Virus record (IMG/VR): IMGVR_UViG_3300009488_000019
Coordinates: 1-64,000 of that record
Strand: one strand, 5' to 3'
From: a virus
Length of the DNA stretch: 64,000 bases
Shown here: piece after piece, positions 40,201 to 48,631 of the stretch
How positions within the stretch are numbered: position 1 is the first letter of the stretch
How the letters are laid out: every line of letters begins with the position of its first letter
Program-made: the position numbers and the translations under genes
The notes under the pieces: model-generated
Database searches by the model: none
What the model saw: the letters and a program-made list of their open reading frames with translations, nothing else
Told to the model about the DNA's origin: nothing

Positions 40201-42075
40201 GACAGGCTCAAGGGTAGGGGCACCTTCCTTTTTTGCCGCTACTTCGGTTTTCTTGGCCTCTGTCTCTTCGGCTTCTTGGGCTTCCTTTATCTGTAGCTCT
40301 TGGAACTTCCGATTTTCGTCAGCATATTTCTTGCCCTCTTCGGCTTGCTCCAAAGCACCAACACGATCCCGCACACGCTCAGCTAATGCATCGGCTGTAA
40401 TCTGATACTCATAAGGTTTCTCTTTCAAGTCCTTATCATTTTTTAGATCATACTCAAGACTCTTCAGCTTTTTGATACTATCCTCTTCCGTGACCAATGC
40501 TTTCCGGGCATCGTTAATCGGTTTAGCATCCAGCCTTCCAGACTCTTCAAATAGACCCTCAGTGGTTGATACCTTCTCAACGTACTGTGAGCGCTGTTGT
40601 GATCGGGCGACTCTTTGATCTTGCTCGAACTGTGCCGCTGCCTTTTGCTCCTGCTCAAGACGTGCCTCTTCCTTTGCGGCCACTGCTGCGGCCCTTTGGT
40701 TATTGATCTCTTTGACAGCAGCCAGACGCTCTTGCTGTGTCTCTTCTGTTCTAATAGAAGTGGATCGTTCCTGATTGGAAGTATCTGTTGAGAGTTGCGT
40801 CCCTGACTCGACTTTGGTTATTACATCATCATCGTCCACAAGTTCAGTTTCAGCTTCTGGATCAAAATCCTTTTTCTCAATCAGTGGATTCTTTGCCATA
40901 GCCAGTTGCTCAGGCGAAGGCTCCAGAATATTCTTAACGGCTTTGACAGTCTGACCAGCAATCTGACCGGGAGCTTTAATAACGGCTGCCGCACCACCGG
41001 GGATAAGTCCACCGGCTGCACCAACTGAAAAACTCTCCCAACGTTTGGCCCATTGTTCACTGGACTTCAAACGTTCCACAATCTCCGTCATGGAGTCCTC
41101 TGCGTTTGCCTCTGGCATTTCAGCCATAACATCAGCAACTACTTCCCACTCACCCTGTGCCAACTCTTCAATACCTTCTGCTGCCATATTCTGTAGGATC
41201 GCTCCACCCTTTTTTTGTATGATTGCAGGGATAGCCATTTTGGTTGCGGCTGTGGAGAAGACAGTCTTAAAGGCTTTGATACCGATTATGTTACCAGCTA
41301 CCTCCAGCGCTGCGGCTGGCAATGAATATAGTCTGGCGGCTGCATCAGCGTCCGAAGCCTTGATACCTTCCTTCCGGTAATCAGTAAACTTCTGGCCATG
41401 CATCTGTACTGCACCAACAGCTAAACCCAGAACTGGATTTACAATGGTAGCAGCCATGATAGGCGCAGAACGGGTGAGTCCTTTTAGCGCCTTCTCGAAA
41501 AGGTTTGCTACTGGATTGGTGTATATATCAGTTGCTTCTGTATCAGGGTATTGTTCGGATAGGTCGGTATAGTAATCCCTGAGCTTTTGGGAATGCTCTT
41601 GAGCAATGGCAATCCGATACGCATCTTTAATATGCTTCGGCGTTTCCATGCCCGTGCGTTCCTTATACTCATTCAGGAACCTACCATAGCGTTTACGTAG
41701 CGCTATGTTTCCCATAGGACTATCGGGGTCAATATTTAGGGGATCATTGGCCAACCGGACTTGAGGGTCTTCCTTCTCGTCCTGAAAGGTCTTCATCATA
41801 TCATGTACGTCACGAGCCTCTTCTATACCGGCCCGGCTACGCATGAAGTCTCCCACGGAGCCAACGACTTCTGCTTTAAGTTGTTTGCCAAGCTCTTTTG
41901 CTTTAGCAATCTGACCAACTGGTTTTGGTGCGTCCATCTGGTGATCACCCTCCTGCACTGCTGGCATTTGGGTTGCCTCTTCCGTTTCCTTGAAAGGATC
42001 AAAATCTATACGGACAAGATTCTCATCATCCTCTTCTTCTGAAAACGGGTCGTATTCAATTCGTTCTAATGTCAT
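34291..42075 (-). CDS. Giant polyvalent internal virion protein (2594 aa)
   Basis: 12% of the window. Layout by eye: acidic N-terminus with two (Y/F)DPF repeats; a hydrophobic region around 190-270; charged coiled coils (about 440-700); a zinc-protease-like HESGH at 866-870; a Cys-rich segment with CSYCY at 1255-1259 and later CC/C/C/C clusters, perhaps a radical-SAM-like barrel; a methyltransferase-like VFDIGGG at 1552-1558; helical stretches; an LPD38-type region around 2060-2300 (RWLTYAVTQNPAFKLANWF, FLNARIQGL); a basic coiled C-terminus. Such polyvalent proteins are thought to be packaged and injected with phage DNA. The enzyme activities are inference. Confidence 0.8.
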   Translation of the reverse strand: MTLERIEYDPFSEEEDDENLVRIDFDPFKETEEATQMPAVQEGDHQMDAPKPVGQIAKAKELGKQLKAEVVGSVGDFMRSRAGIEEARDVHDMMKTFQDEKEDPQVRLANDPLNIDPDSPMGNIALRKRYGRFLNEYKERTGMETPKHIKDAYRIAIAQEHSQKLRDYYTDLSEQYPDTEATDIYTNPVANLFEKALKGLTRSAPIMAATIVNPVLGLAVGAVQMHGQKFTDYRKEGIKASDADAAARLYSLPAAALEVAGNIIGIKAFKTVFSTAATKMAIPAIIQKKGGAILQNMAAEGIEELAQGEWEVVADVMAEMPEANAEDSMTEIVERLKSSEQWAKRWESFSVGAAGGLIPGGAAAVIKAPGQIAGQTVKAVKNILEPSPEQLAMAKNPLIEKKDFDPEAETELVDDDDVITKVESGTQLSTDTSNQERSTSIRTEETQQERLAAVKEINNQRAAAVAAKEEARLEQEQKAAAQFEQDQRVARSQQRSQYVEKVSTTEGLFEESGRLDAKPINDARKALVTEEDSIKKLKSLEYDLKNDKDLKEKPYEYQITADALAERVRDRVGALEQAEEGKKYADENRKFQELQIKEAQEAEETEAKKTEVAAKKEGAPTLEPVSKEATGDLFTEFDEVEEPAAKKPAEKKPEPQRMMRFKGARARAREKQLGLTKIQIAKRDAERRIPPKAPKVQAPPKDLKAAIKFPDGTVLEGSSHFDIINTADLTLAQNEAIALKKATSGFISQGDGFLTSEAATTKYGVTKSADLPGQRQKRVPVKPLTDKAEAPKKLKTKIEARIKEKEKLNLGKVTVVEQISDLPKAEQTAEVRSGAIQGFWSPTDNTTYIIAGAHTDFVEALDTLWHESGHNTFQNLAAAGKLSADFKQITDMIKARYPTEVKSFRDGGYATDELAAEEVLVNLFEKKRGTPIKMRVRGFLRRLAKALGFNPNMTDVQLDGIVKTMQKSVRRQQLAKGGEVTFSDDIQRLKKAGANEDALNYAQAMLDSMPEAYREHFEVLTSDEAGTASVRLEKMGDLKQDAKTIVTLYKDGDAGHFLEEFGYFAARRLLKRGEAKQLYNEWLKTKPKEVKEPTDWQRWFAKSFAEWNLGRKSAPTSNLTKAFNKIKNVMKAIYLRFKGYKTEQTEVQSMFEDIATGERDIVSDKYFYSDKNIRDRYLFGVDPTGADLANQGFSKNNKTHFSYDPGNICPKTEAFAGWLHNQFEQGQVELKDLTEQSVWINLMDQARKEGLDVPCSYCYVEQNRRNAVILHNEGAAKSRVDYEKVKTMITAIPYTDYLLKRHTKGKNKGEYVFSEAMVAEANQRGGLRMFSFSDYIKSAHRVQIELLLEQAKLRGLSIKAITKRPEFVEDFAHTGITINVSIDSEGTGMDHGIAHRLAKKYPNVHVRTVAKNPKHFVELGKDSKIGIITLFHGDKANTPPGYESMSYKSTAVKEIIAKEPNLRNRTCCLNEAKCFNGKLDTQCQANCGAGNGKLTIPNIVVGEKSKQAQRLKINPALWEKAAQDISSADTSINKDKMPTLFSKYNFGAGETVFDIGGGKFDNVTDHLRKSDVIHRVYDPFNRTAEHNDEVLNLTDYEGGADTVTAANVLNVIAQPDIRQRVIQQAADIVKPNGRAIFGIYEGDGSGLGKETTKGFQNNMKTADYLDEVQAIFPNAAKKGNFIEASPEVALATVVKTADTAIGEGTIVQPVASDEVDLGRTPPDLSVSAEERSQRFSRKDLRDRVTPDQWKLIQQIGIKPTPFRDKIRKFLETLMDHIGTGLADPLYKIGKLQQKAGELVIGEDAYMDLNMLSNFESIFRSFLEDGRLIWKNNWVQYNREDSSKGGLLKVFENLGDDAELFLLWQQAKSAQEMLNKGRSQLFGNNEAGELIDDQEMIDTILESTKELYAANKQLWNDSETRLKEYNQSVLDILESASIIDGETRSTWERENYMPFFRTMTDFLDGDIKMLHPGATGAKIRGMKRLKGSRKNVGDPMSNLLNAYSSSIHNALRNVARVKALKLLKKFDLAERTDRTFGKGIVQIKVRGKDQFWQVEDKLTFNAIMHLDDISNGTFSRIVNAPKRWLTYAVTQNPAFKLANWFRDSITTATLEKEFIPIIDSMRGMYHAGMNTEIMKELRSTGGAFSGAYHQRDIMAQTERGVAKLRKRAKKGKRGWGNPLKYLDMYNKLGEMSENAARVGLYAKKRKKGQTAQEAGYAAKDLLDFHRSGKWGVTRFFVAMVPFLNARIQGLYKLGREGTNTKKGKKHLANFYLTSAAIGMASLLNHLWNEDDDRYKELTNDEKWYYFHIFDVPGLGHVRIPSPFEIGTLAGKMPVELFKSLFNQRFAGDSNLWDFAKFAFMDMFAFNPIPQFLKPWIHQYANRDSFTGAPIVPRGKELVDADEQFGPRTSVLAKGIGKVAELAGLPEIAQSPLRIEKFFADYFSYLSALTFSGVDIAFKAATSAPEDPFLYDTLGYVSGLSRFVRFDRPARRSRYEEKFYDMLLEGEKAHRTLNLLKKEGRRDEAREYRVEKRDLLRQRKSMLNYRKRLKRFKTQENLILRSGKSRDQKNKEIDALLIKRKALLKKAIDKYLAAGG

Positions 42076-42092
42076 TACGACTCCTCTTTAGG

Positions 42093-43508
42093 TTAGGGTT
42101 TTACTCTAAAATAATCTCCATCCTTTTTGACATACCATTTTCCATCAGGCGCTTGTTTTGCGTCTGGGTAGTCTTTGGGTGGCGTACCGGTTTTAGTCTT
42201 TGCTGCTGTACCAATTTTAGTTTTTGCTGCTGATTCGGCTGCATCAACATCTCCACCGCTACCCTGAAAACCAATGGTCTTCGGCTTTTGCTTTGGGATG
42301 GAAGTTGTAACGGCCTTCATGAAAGCATCGTACTCTGGTGTGTTAGGCTCTAAGAATAATTGGTCAGTCGCAATCTTCTGAGCGGCCAATAGGTTCTTAG
42401 CGTTCTTGGCTTTCTGTACCATACGCATAGCCTTATCCACATTACCGTCAAACGCTTTGATGGTTTCAGCAAGGTCTGCTGCCAGCTTACGCTCTGGTGA
42501 CCAACCCTTCCGGGTTTCTGCTGAGCCAACCTTTCTGGCCTTTGCTGCTTCGGCTTTGACTTTACCAATGTCAGCCTCACCTTTGCGTTGACCAACACTT
42601 TTAAAACGTCCAGCAAGAAAAGCCTCTTCAGTGATAATACCCATGTCCTCACCGTTCGGCCCCCACATACGAATCTTTAAAGAGCGTTTACCATCTGCGC
42701 CTTCCAGCCATGCGGCCTGTACTTCCTCGCCTCTTGCGTTGGTATAGTATTTGGATTCCAAGATACCGTCTGCGTTTCGTTTCTTCCGGTCTTCAAAATC
42801 TTTGATGTACTGTTTAAAATAATTTTGTTGACCTTCCTCACCTTGGAAGTTAGACATCTTCGTAGTGAAGTCCTCAAACATTGCATCGGTTGAATCAAAC
42901 TTCATTTCGATTTTACCACCATCAGCAGTTGTAACTGAGTACCCGGTTTTATCATCATTGAAGACAAGATCGGCACCATCATTATGCATCTCGTAACCTT
43001 TCTCAAGGTGACCAAGCATGGTACCATAATCTTTAACTTCACCAGACATAGCTGCCACGGCACCCTGCCATTCCTTTTGAATACCAGCAAACTGCTCAGA
43101 AGCCTGTGCCTTGTGGAGCTTCATAGAACCTTCTGTCAGTGTAACATCTTTGGCCATTTGACCAACCTGCCAATCACTGAAAGCTCTGGCCTTCTCTGGT
43201 GTAAAGTCTTGGAACGATGGTTTGTACGGGATACCTGACTCTTGTGCAATGAGATTTTGCTTATCAAATTCATCTTGGTGACCTTTGATAACAATGTCCT
43301 CTCGTGCCTGATCAAGTTCTAATTGCGCCGCTTCGTTGGAAATACCTTTCCCTTCGATAGTGGCTTCATGCGTTTCCGCAGTTCTGGCTTCTTGTGCTGC
43401 TGCGGTCTGCTGATCTTTGAGTTGCCCCACGACACCAGCTATAGCGCCCAGCCCTCTATTAAAGCGGTCACCCGCACTTTCCCTTTGTGGTAATACGATT
43501 GCTGCCAT
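42093..43508 (-). CDS. Putative internal virion protein
   Basis: 471 residues, mainly long charged helices (QLELDQAREDIVIKGHQDEF..., RKLAADLAETIKAFDGNV) with an Ala-rich N-terminal part. The C-terminus YPDAKQAPDGKWYVKKDGDY resembles short modules seen at the ends of phage internal and tail proteins. It lies between the giant internal protein and other likely core proteins. No enzymatic motif. Confidence 0.6.
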   Translation of the reverse strand: MAAIVLPQRESAGDRFNRGLGAIAGVVGQLKDQQTAAAQEARTAETHEATIEGKGISNEAAQLELDQAREDIVIKGHQDEFDKQNLIAQESGIPYKPSFQDFTPEKARAFSDWQVGQMAKDVTLTEGSMKLHKAQASEQFAGIQKEWQGAVAAMSGEVKDYGTMLGHLEKGYEMHNDGADLVFNDDKTGYSVTTADGGKIEMKFDSTDAMFEDFTTKMSNFQGEEGQQNYFKQYIKDFEDRKKRNADGILESKYYTNARGEEVQAAWLEGADGKRSLKIRMWGPNGEDMGIITEEAFLAGRFKSVGQRKGEADIGKVKAEAAKARKVGSAETRKGWSPERKLAADLAETIKAFDGNVDKAMRMVQKAKNAKNLLAAQKIATDQLFLEPNTPEYDAFMKAVTTSIPKQKPKTIGFQGSGGDVDAAESAAKTKIGTAAKTKTGTPPKDYPDAKQAPDGKWYVKKDGDYFRVKP

Positions 43509-43523
43509 AATTATTTCCTCTCC

Positions 43524-43772
43524 TTAAGATAGTAGGTAGCCGCCTAATCCAACGGCTCCACCGATTACGGCACCCCAAGGGCCACCGATCATTGCACCGG
43601 TTGCGGCACCACCAGCAATGCCCTGTAGCGCACCACCAATGTCTTTGCCCTCTTCACCCGGTTTAATAATTCTGTCCTGTTTTGAAAATGATGCTGCCGC
43701 CTGACCCAATGCTTCTGTAGCCTTGGCAGCGTAACCACCACCTTGCGATCGTCCGATAAAGTTTGTTGCCAT
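43524..43772 (-). CDS. Glycine-zipper membrane-active virion protein
   Basis: 82 residues from MATNFIGRSQGGGY (AAGGAGAG upstream). The C-terminal 40 residues are a Gly/Ala zipper (GGAATGAMIGGPWGAVIGGAVGLGG), typical of membrane-inserting or channel-lining segments. Position among internal virion genes suggests a role in DNA ejection; this is inferred. Confidence 0.6.
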   Translation of the reverse strand: MATNFIGRSQGGGYAAKATEALGQAAASFSKQDRIIKPGEEGKDIGGALQGIAGGAATGAMIGGPWGAVIGGAVGLGGYLLS

Positions 43773-43785
43773 GATTGCTCTCTCC

Positions 43786-44469
43786 TTATATTGGCAGACC
43801 GGCTGCCTGTGTTTTCCGTGCGAAGTCCTCAGACTCAGCGCCTCTGCGGATTTGAGTTTCACCTAATGCAGTTGCCTTGGCTTTCTCCAAACCAACATTA
43901 GCGAAGGCTGCAATACCACGACCTGAGCCGGGATCAATACCAAAGCGGGATAGGTTACGTGTGGCAATCTCACCTTCTTTAGCGAAGGCCTGTTGCACTC
44001 CTGCTCTATGCTCTGACACCCTACCCTCTACATCGACTCCTGAGAGAGCCTCCTTATAGATGGATCGTATAACTCCACCACGTTCCTTTTGCGTAGCGAA
44101 CCTATCTTTCTGGGCCTCAACTTCAAACGGGATAAGCTCTGACTGTGCAGAAAACTGTTGCTGTGTAAGCTCTGCTTCTGAGATAACTGCTTCGGGATCG
44201 TACCCCTCACGCTGCGCACGTTCCGTTAACTCACCTGTTTTTTCATCATAAGGATTGTATGACACGCCATGCTTAAAGAAGTTGAACATCTCGTCAGCGA
44301 TACCTTGCTGCTTCTCTGAGATAGCCAGCATGCCAGCGTTGTATTTCTTATCAACCTCTGGAGCAGACCCACCTTTACATAAGGCAATCGGGCCGGTGTA
44401 GTTGAAGCACTCAGTCTCAATGACTGAACCTTTCTCCATGTCTATTACAATTTTGGTATAGACCTTCAT
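43786..44469 (-). CDS. Putative internal virion protein
   Basis: 227 residues. A short beta-rich N-terminus (KVYTKIVIDMEKGSVIET ... YNYTGP-like) is followed by long Gln/Ala/Glu-rich helices. GGAGG precedes the ATG. Similar proteins occur beside nozzle and core genes in podoviruses. No enzyme motif. Confidence 0.6.
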   Translation of the reverse strand: MKVYTKIVIDMEKGSVIETECFNYTGPIALCKGGSAPEVDKKYNAGMLAISEKQQGIADEMFNFFKHGVSYNPYDEKTGELTERAQREGYDPEAVISEAELTQQQFSAQSELIPFEVEAQKDRFATQKERGGVIRSIYKEALSGVDVEGRVSEHRAGVQQAFAKEGEIATRNLSRFGIDPGSGRGIAAFANVGLEKAKATALGETQIRRGAESEDFARKTQAAGLPI

Positions 44470-45011
44470 TCGTAATCCTCCATTGTGGTGTAAAGCATCA
44501 TGCCCTCTACGGGCTTTTGGAGTGACTCACTCCATATAAGATTTGGGATTCGGCCTACAACGTTCAGGCCAACGTCCATTAAATACGTGATCGCAATCTC
44601 GTTGGTCGTGGGAAGCATGCCCATGATCATCGGAAATTCCTTCAAACAAATCTTCATTGCTTCCTGACCGATCTCCACGTTTCGCCAGTGGTCGCCCCAA
44701 TATTCGGGGAAGCTCATGAAGTGACAATATGCGTGGGTAGCCTCTAATCTGTTCAGCCAGAAGTATCCCACTGTACCTGTTTCGGTTTTACCCAAACCCG
44801 TTTTATCCGTTAACGATATTTTGAAAAAGATTGTACGAAAATCGGTTACGTGATCAACGAACTCTCGTGCATTCGTTATGGTTCCATCGTCAAACATTAA
44901 ACGGGTAACACCGGCACTTTCCGTACGTTGGTAAAGCCGGGCGATATCGCTATCCCTCATTGTGGGTACACCGTCAATCTTTTGATACAAAGTAAATTCT
45001 AATCCATCCAT
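44466..45011 (-). CDS. GNAT-fold T7 gp13-like internal virion protein
   Basis: 181 residues from MDGLEFTLYQKIDG, chosen for its AGGAGGGGG ribosome site; an ATG 24 codons upstream is possible. Segments ATHAYCHFMSFPEYWG, NVEIGQEAMKICLKEFP and TNEIAITYLMDVGLNVVGRIP resemble a GNAT acetyltransferase fold like T7 gp13/DUF2833, which helps assemble the internal core. Catalytic activity is doubtful. Confidence 0.6.
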   Translation of the reverse strand: MDGLEFTLYQKIDGVPTMRDSDIARLYQRTESAGVTRLMFDDGTITNAREFVDHVTDFRTIFFKISLTDKTGLGKTETGTVGYFWLNRLEATHAYCHFMSFPEYWGDHWRNVEIGQEAMKICLKEFPMIMGMLPTTNEIAITYLMDVGLNVVGRIPNLIWSESLQKPVEGMMLYTTMEDYE

Positions 45012-45030
45012 GTTGCCCCCTCCTAATTTT

Positions 45031-45060
45031 GGTGGGGAGCCTATCGGCGCAACCCCCACC
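45031..45060 (-). promoter_or_regulatory. Hairpin before a ribosome site
   Basis: GGTGGGG and CCCCACC pair around a 16-nt loop, immediately upstream of the AGGAGGGGG used by the gp13-like gene. It may separate that gene's translation from its upstream neighbour. Confidence 0.4.
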
Positions 45061-45079
45061 TGAATATTAAACTTGTTTA

Positions 45080-45532
45080 TCATCCATTGGTTTCTGCCCT
45101 AAAACTTACGCCAGCCAATGAGGTCAGTGTGGCTGATCCAGCTACAATGATCACCTGCCCATTCACATTTATTTCAACGTGGGCCGGGTCTGTTGCACTA
45201 TCCGAAGACACCACAAACCGTAAGGTTGCACTTGGTCTGCATCCGGTTGGAAGCTCAAAGACAACACTCGTTGCCCCCGGCGTTCCGTCTTTGACTCCAC
45301 CGGATAGATGAACCATCTCAGCGGAGTCCTTTCGATAAGCGGCACCCTGATAGGGATCACCATAATTCTGCCACGAGTTCAGCAACCCCGTATACGTCCA
45401 TAGCGATCCGTTCATAGCGTAACGAGATATAATCTTCTCAACCACCTTTTTTAATGAATCCAGAATTGACCACATTGAATACTTCGCATCCTGTGGTACC
45501 TCATAGATTGTTTCAAAGATCGGCTGTGCCAT
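45080..45532 (-). CDS. Hypothetical virion protein
   Basis: 150 residues (MAQPIFETIYEVPQDAKYSM). A short helical start is followed by a beta-rich region (SATLRFVVSSDSATDPAHVE), as in small tail proteins. It overlaps the nozzle gene by one base. Function unknown. Confidence 0.6.
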   Translation of the reverse strand: MAQPIFETIYEVPQDAKYSMWSILDSLKKVVEKIISRYAMNGSLWTYTGLLNSWQNYGDPYQGAAYRKDSAEMVHLSGGVKDGTPGATSVVFELPTGCRPSATLRFVVSSDSATDPAHVEINVNGQVIIVAGSATLTSLAGVSFRAETNG

Positions 45533-47427
45533 TAGTTGAGTTCCTTCATTGATTGAGCAATTGAAAAACCACGTACAGGAATGTAGCCTTGCAATTGAAC
45601 CTCTACGTTGCGACCATGTTTTGGAGGCAAACGAAATGGGTTATTGGTTGTGATGTTCTTTTGCATAACCATTGTACCATTTACATAGTACGTGAATTTA
45701 ATGATGTTAGATATCTCAATCAGATTAAGGTCAATTAAATTACTACCATTAAACCGGGTGACGTTGAAGGACATGTCCTTGTCGCTATTGTCAGGTTGTA
45801 GCTGAACAACAGGTGTTGGCTCAGCCCCATCACCGTAATTAAAGGTATCTTCCAAATCACCCGCTGCAAAGATAGCCGCATTTAATGTGGCAAGGTAATC
45901 ATTCTCTTCCATCTGATCAACCAAGTCTGCGTATGTTTCAGAATCAACTTCAACCTGCGCACATGTAAATCCCATATCCATTGGAAGTAGAAAACGTTTT
46001 GACTTCCATGTATAGTACATGAAATTGAATAGGTCGCCTTCCCACTCTTCAATAGCAACGGCAGACGTAATGGGATTGGTGAAGACTTTAAAGAATGCAC
46101 CTGAATCCTTTGACCGATAAAAGGTATGGTAAAATTCATTCACCGTTGTGAAGGTATCGTTCTCCATATCAAGCATGAAGGTTTCGTCTGTATTGACAGA
46201 AGCAAAGTACTTGCCATTGAAATACCCGCCATGTAATGTTGTCGGCGTGTACTCATTCCATTCAACTGGTGTTAAATATTTAAAGGTAACAACCGTTGGG
46301 CCGTCATAATTGATTTTAATCAGGCCTTCGTTAGAAGCATAAATCACACCACCAACAGTCGAAACGGTACTGCGTTTTGAAACACAAGGATAGAAACCCG
46401 GTACCCTTTGCTTTCGCAAAGTGGCAGGAGTCTCACCTGTTATAAGGTATGCCACACCTTCTGTCAAAACTACCAGTGTTGTTCCGAAGCTGCCAAGCGC
46501 TACAACATTATAATCAAAAGTCATGGCGTATTCATCAGGCCATGCGTGGGGCAAATACTGCTCAGAGTAATACACGCTATTCCCTACGAAGCCAGCGAAG
46601 ATTCCATTGGTCAAACCGATTAGGCCTTTGATACCTGCTGGGATACCTTCATAAAGCTCTGTGGGTAGAACCTCTCCAAGATCAGCATCGTCCACATCGT
46701 CTGTAAACGTGTCTGTGCCAAAGGTATGCGTGGTTGCGTTGAACTCTCCAACGTACTGAAATTCTGCTCCGGTCACGGATGAGTTCGTGCGATAGACACG
46801 GACGTACGGAATTTCACCATCGACCGTAGAGCGAAGTCCAAATCCTGCGGGTGGCTGCGTGAAGTCTTCAATGATAACATCACCCGTGTTATAAACAGCG
46901 GTTGAAAGGAGAGTTTTAATCGGGCCAGTTTCCTCACCGTATCTTGAAACGTACGTGTAGACATACGCTCGAAACTCTGATCCACCATCATGTCCTGAGA
47001 CAAAGCCCCAAGTTCCAGTATCAACCGGAACAGCAGGGCCAAACTTATAATAGTCTGTGGTCTGATCGAACGGTGCGCTGTCAATATCATTCACATGCGC
47101 ACGGGGTTCGGCCTCGCCCGTATAGTAAAGTCTCTCGAATTGATCAGAGGCGATTGGTGACTCTGCGTAATCCAGATCATTCACAGAGTATAACCAATTT
47201 GAATTGATGCCTTCTGTATATCTATGAAGAGATTTATACGCAGCCGCAGCAATAATCTGCTGCACGTCATTTCTATTCCATGCACGCAGGTCACTCTTCT
47301 CCACCCGGACATTCTGAGCTATCTGTGCCTGAGTATCCTTGAGTAAATGCGTAGCTAATTTTGGTTGCGTACCTTCAAAATTATTTATTGTTATCTTCAA
47401 TTTGAAGTACCTCTGCTTCTGCGTCAT
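45532..47427 (-). CDS. Tail nozzle/tubular protein B-like
   Basis: 631 residues, nearly all beta. NVRVEKSDLRAWNR at the start, YVYTYVSRYGEETGP (a common nozzle signature), FVGNSVYYSEQYLPHAWPDEY and LTEGVAYLITGETP match podoviral nozzle (T7 gp12 / P22 gp10-class) proteins that close the tail and contact the receptor. Neighbouring genes are tail or internal proteins. Confidence 0.75.
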   Translation of the reverse strand: MTQKQRYFKLKITINNFEGTQPKLATHLLKDTQAQIAQNVRVEKSDLRAWNRNDVQQIIAAAAYKSLHRYTEGINSNWLYSVNDLDYAESPIASDQFERLYYTGEAEPRAHVNDIDSAPFDQTTDYYKFGPAVPVDTGTWGFVSGHDGGSEFRAYVYTYVSRYGEETGPIKTLLSTAVYNTGDVIIEDFTQPPAGFGLRSTVDGEIPYVRVYRTNSSVTGAEFQYVGEFNATTHTFGTDTFTDDVDDADLGEVLPTELYEGIPAGIKGLIGLTNGIFAGFVGNSVYYSEQYLPHAWPDEYAMTFDYNVVALGSFGTTLVVLTEGVAYLITGETPATLRKQRVPGFYPCVSKRSTVSTVGGVIYASNEGLIKINYDGPTVVTFKYLTPVEWNEYTPTTLHGGYFNGKYFASVNTDETFMLDMENDTFTTVNEFYHTFYRSKDSGAFFKVFTNPITSAVAIEEWEGDLFNFMYYTWKSKRFLLPMDMGFTCAQVEVDSETYADLVDQMEENDYLATLNAAIFAAGDLEDTFNYGDGAEPTPVVQLQPDNSDKDMSFNVTRFNGSNLIDLNLIEISNIIKFTYYVNGTMVMQKNITTNNPFRLPPKHGRNVEVQLQGYIPVRGFSIAQSMKELN

Positions 47428-47713
47428 AAGTTAATTTAGGCATTGGGTTGCCGTCCGAAAGTTGCCCAATGTGTGCAACCATTAATTTGATATTGGTGTT
47501 CTGACGGTTGCGTTCTTTATTGGCGGCGGTCTGTTGACCCTCTAAGCGCTCTAATACAACCATGAGCATTAGCGTGGATCGTTTGGGTGCGCAGTCGTCA
47601 ATCGTCTCTGGCTGGCCTCCACCACCCGGCCTCCAAGTTGTCTTAATAAAATTAGGACACTTTTCTTTATACTTTTTCCACCACGGACATTTGATGTAGC
47701 ATGTTCCTGTCAT
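47381..47713 (-). CDS. Hypothetical protein with N-terminal Cys motif
   Basis: 110 residues (MTGTCYIKCPWWKKYKEKCP). Cysteines at 5, 9, 19 and 41 may hold zinc. GGGAGGG precedes the ATG. The C-terminus overlaps the nozzle gene by 47 nt. Confidence 0.6.
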   Translation of the reverse strand: MTGTCYIKCPWWKKYKEKCPNFIKTTWRPGGGGQPETIDDCAPKRSTLMLMVVLERLEGQQTAANKERNRQNTNIKLMVAHIGQLSDGNPMPKLTYDAEAEVLQIEDNNK

Positions 47714-47737
47714 TTGGTTTCCCTCCCAAAGTTAAGA

Positions 47738-48628
47738 TTAATCTTTTGTTGCAATAACACCATTGGCTGCCTCTGGCCGGTACGTGGCTGGAGTCTGACT
47801 TGCGCCACCATCAGCCGTACCACTCAATCCAGTTGCACCATGATTATGCGCATCCCCGCTACCTGCGGCAAGGGCTGTATGTGTATGTGCGCCTTCCGTA
47901 CTTACGTGGCCACTTTGATCAATGGGATGAGAATCACCCTCGCCACCCTCAACTGCTGCGTTGGTAGACGAGCCGGGATTTCCTGTTCGCCGGGACAGAT
48001 CATGATTATGGCCGCCGTTTGAGTTGGTTGTATGTGTATGGCTGGGCATTTCAGCTTCAGTTAATATGTGATCAGGGGTTGTATGCGTATGGTCATTCAT
48101 AGCATGAACGTGAGTCCCTTGATCCCAATCACCAACTACTTGCCCACCGGCTACGTTGTAGTCGTCTGATCCACCCTTTATAGCAAGGACAACATCAGCA
48201 ACACCAGCATCATACGTCCACCCATCAGGCACGTCTCCATCATCACAATAGAAGTACATCTTGGTTCCGACCGGAGCATAGAGTTGAATCTGATGTGAAA
48301 CAATTTCGGTGATCATGTCTTCAATAATCTGAGCGCATGGCCGTAGACTGACAATATCATTTGCAGTGAAGGCTTGTGCTGCACCTGTTGAAGAGTCTTG
48401 ATTACGGACGATCACATCGAACACGTCAGCGGTACGAGTTGTGACTTTTACAATTTCCCAATTACCATCTGCCTTTTGAAGAGTGACGTAGAAGTAATTG
48501 TCACCAGCGGTTGACGGAAACTCTGCACCTTCACCAACCTTCATTGTTAGCGTAAGCGCAGCAGCGGATATGCCAGCGTCTAATTGCCCGGTGGCATTGT
48601 TTGTTATTTGAACGGCTAAGTCGGCCAT
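47738..48628 (-). CDS. Tail fibre/collar-type protein with HxH repeats
   Basis: 296 residues. Around residue 130, YAPVGTKMYFYCDDGDVPDGW is the tail-collar start; then many H-x-H pairs follow (THVHAMNDHTHTT, PSHTHTT, GHNHDL, AHTHTAL, AHNHGATG). In known tail fibres such HxH rows bind iron along a trimeric needle. It probably forms a receptor-binding tip. Confidence 0.8.
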   Translation of the reverse strand: MADLAVQITNNATGQLDAGISAAALTLTMKVGEGAEFPSTAGDNYFYVTLQKADGNWEIVKVTTRTADVFDVIVRNQDSSTGAAQAFTANDIVSLRPCAQIIEDMITEIVSHQIQLYAPVGTKMYFYCDDGDVPDGWTYDAGVADVVLAIKGGSDDYNVAGGQVVGDWDQGTHVHAMNDHTHTTPDHILTEAEMPSHTHTTNSNGGHNHDLSRRTGNPGSSTNAAVEGGEGDSHPIDQSGHVSTEGAHTHTALAAGSGDAHNHGATGLSGTADGGASQTPATYRPEAANGVIATKD

Positions 48629-48631
48629 GAT

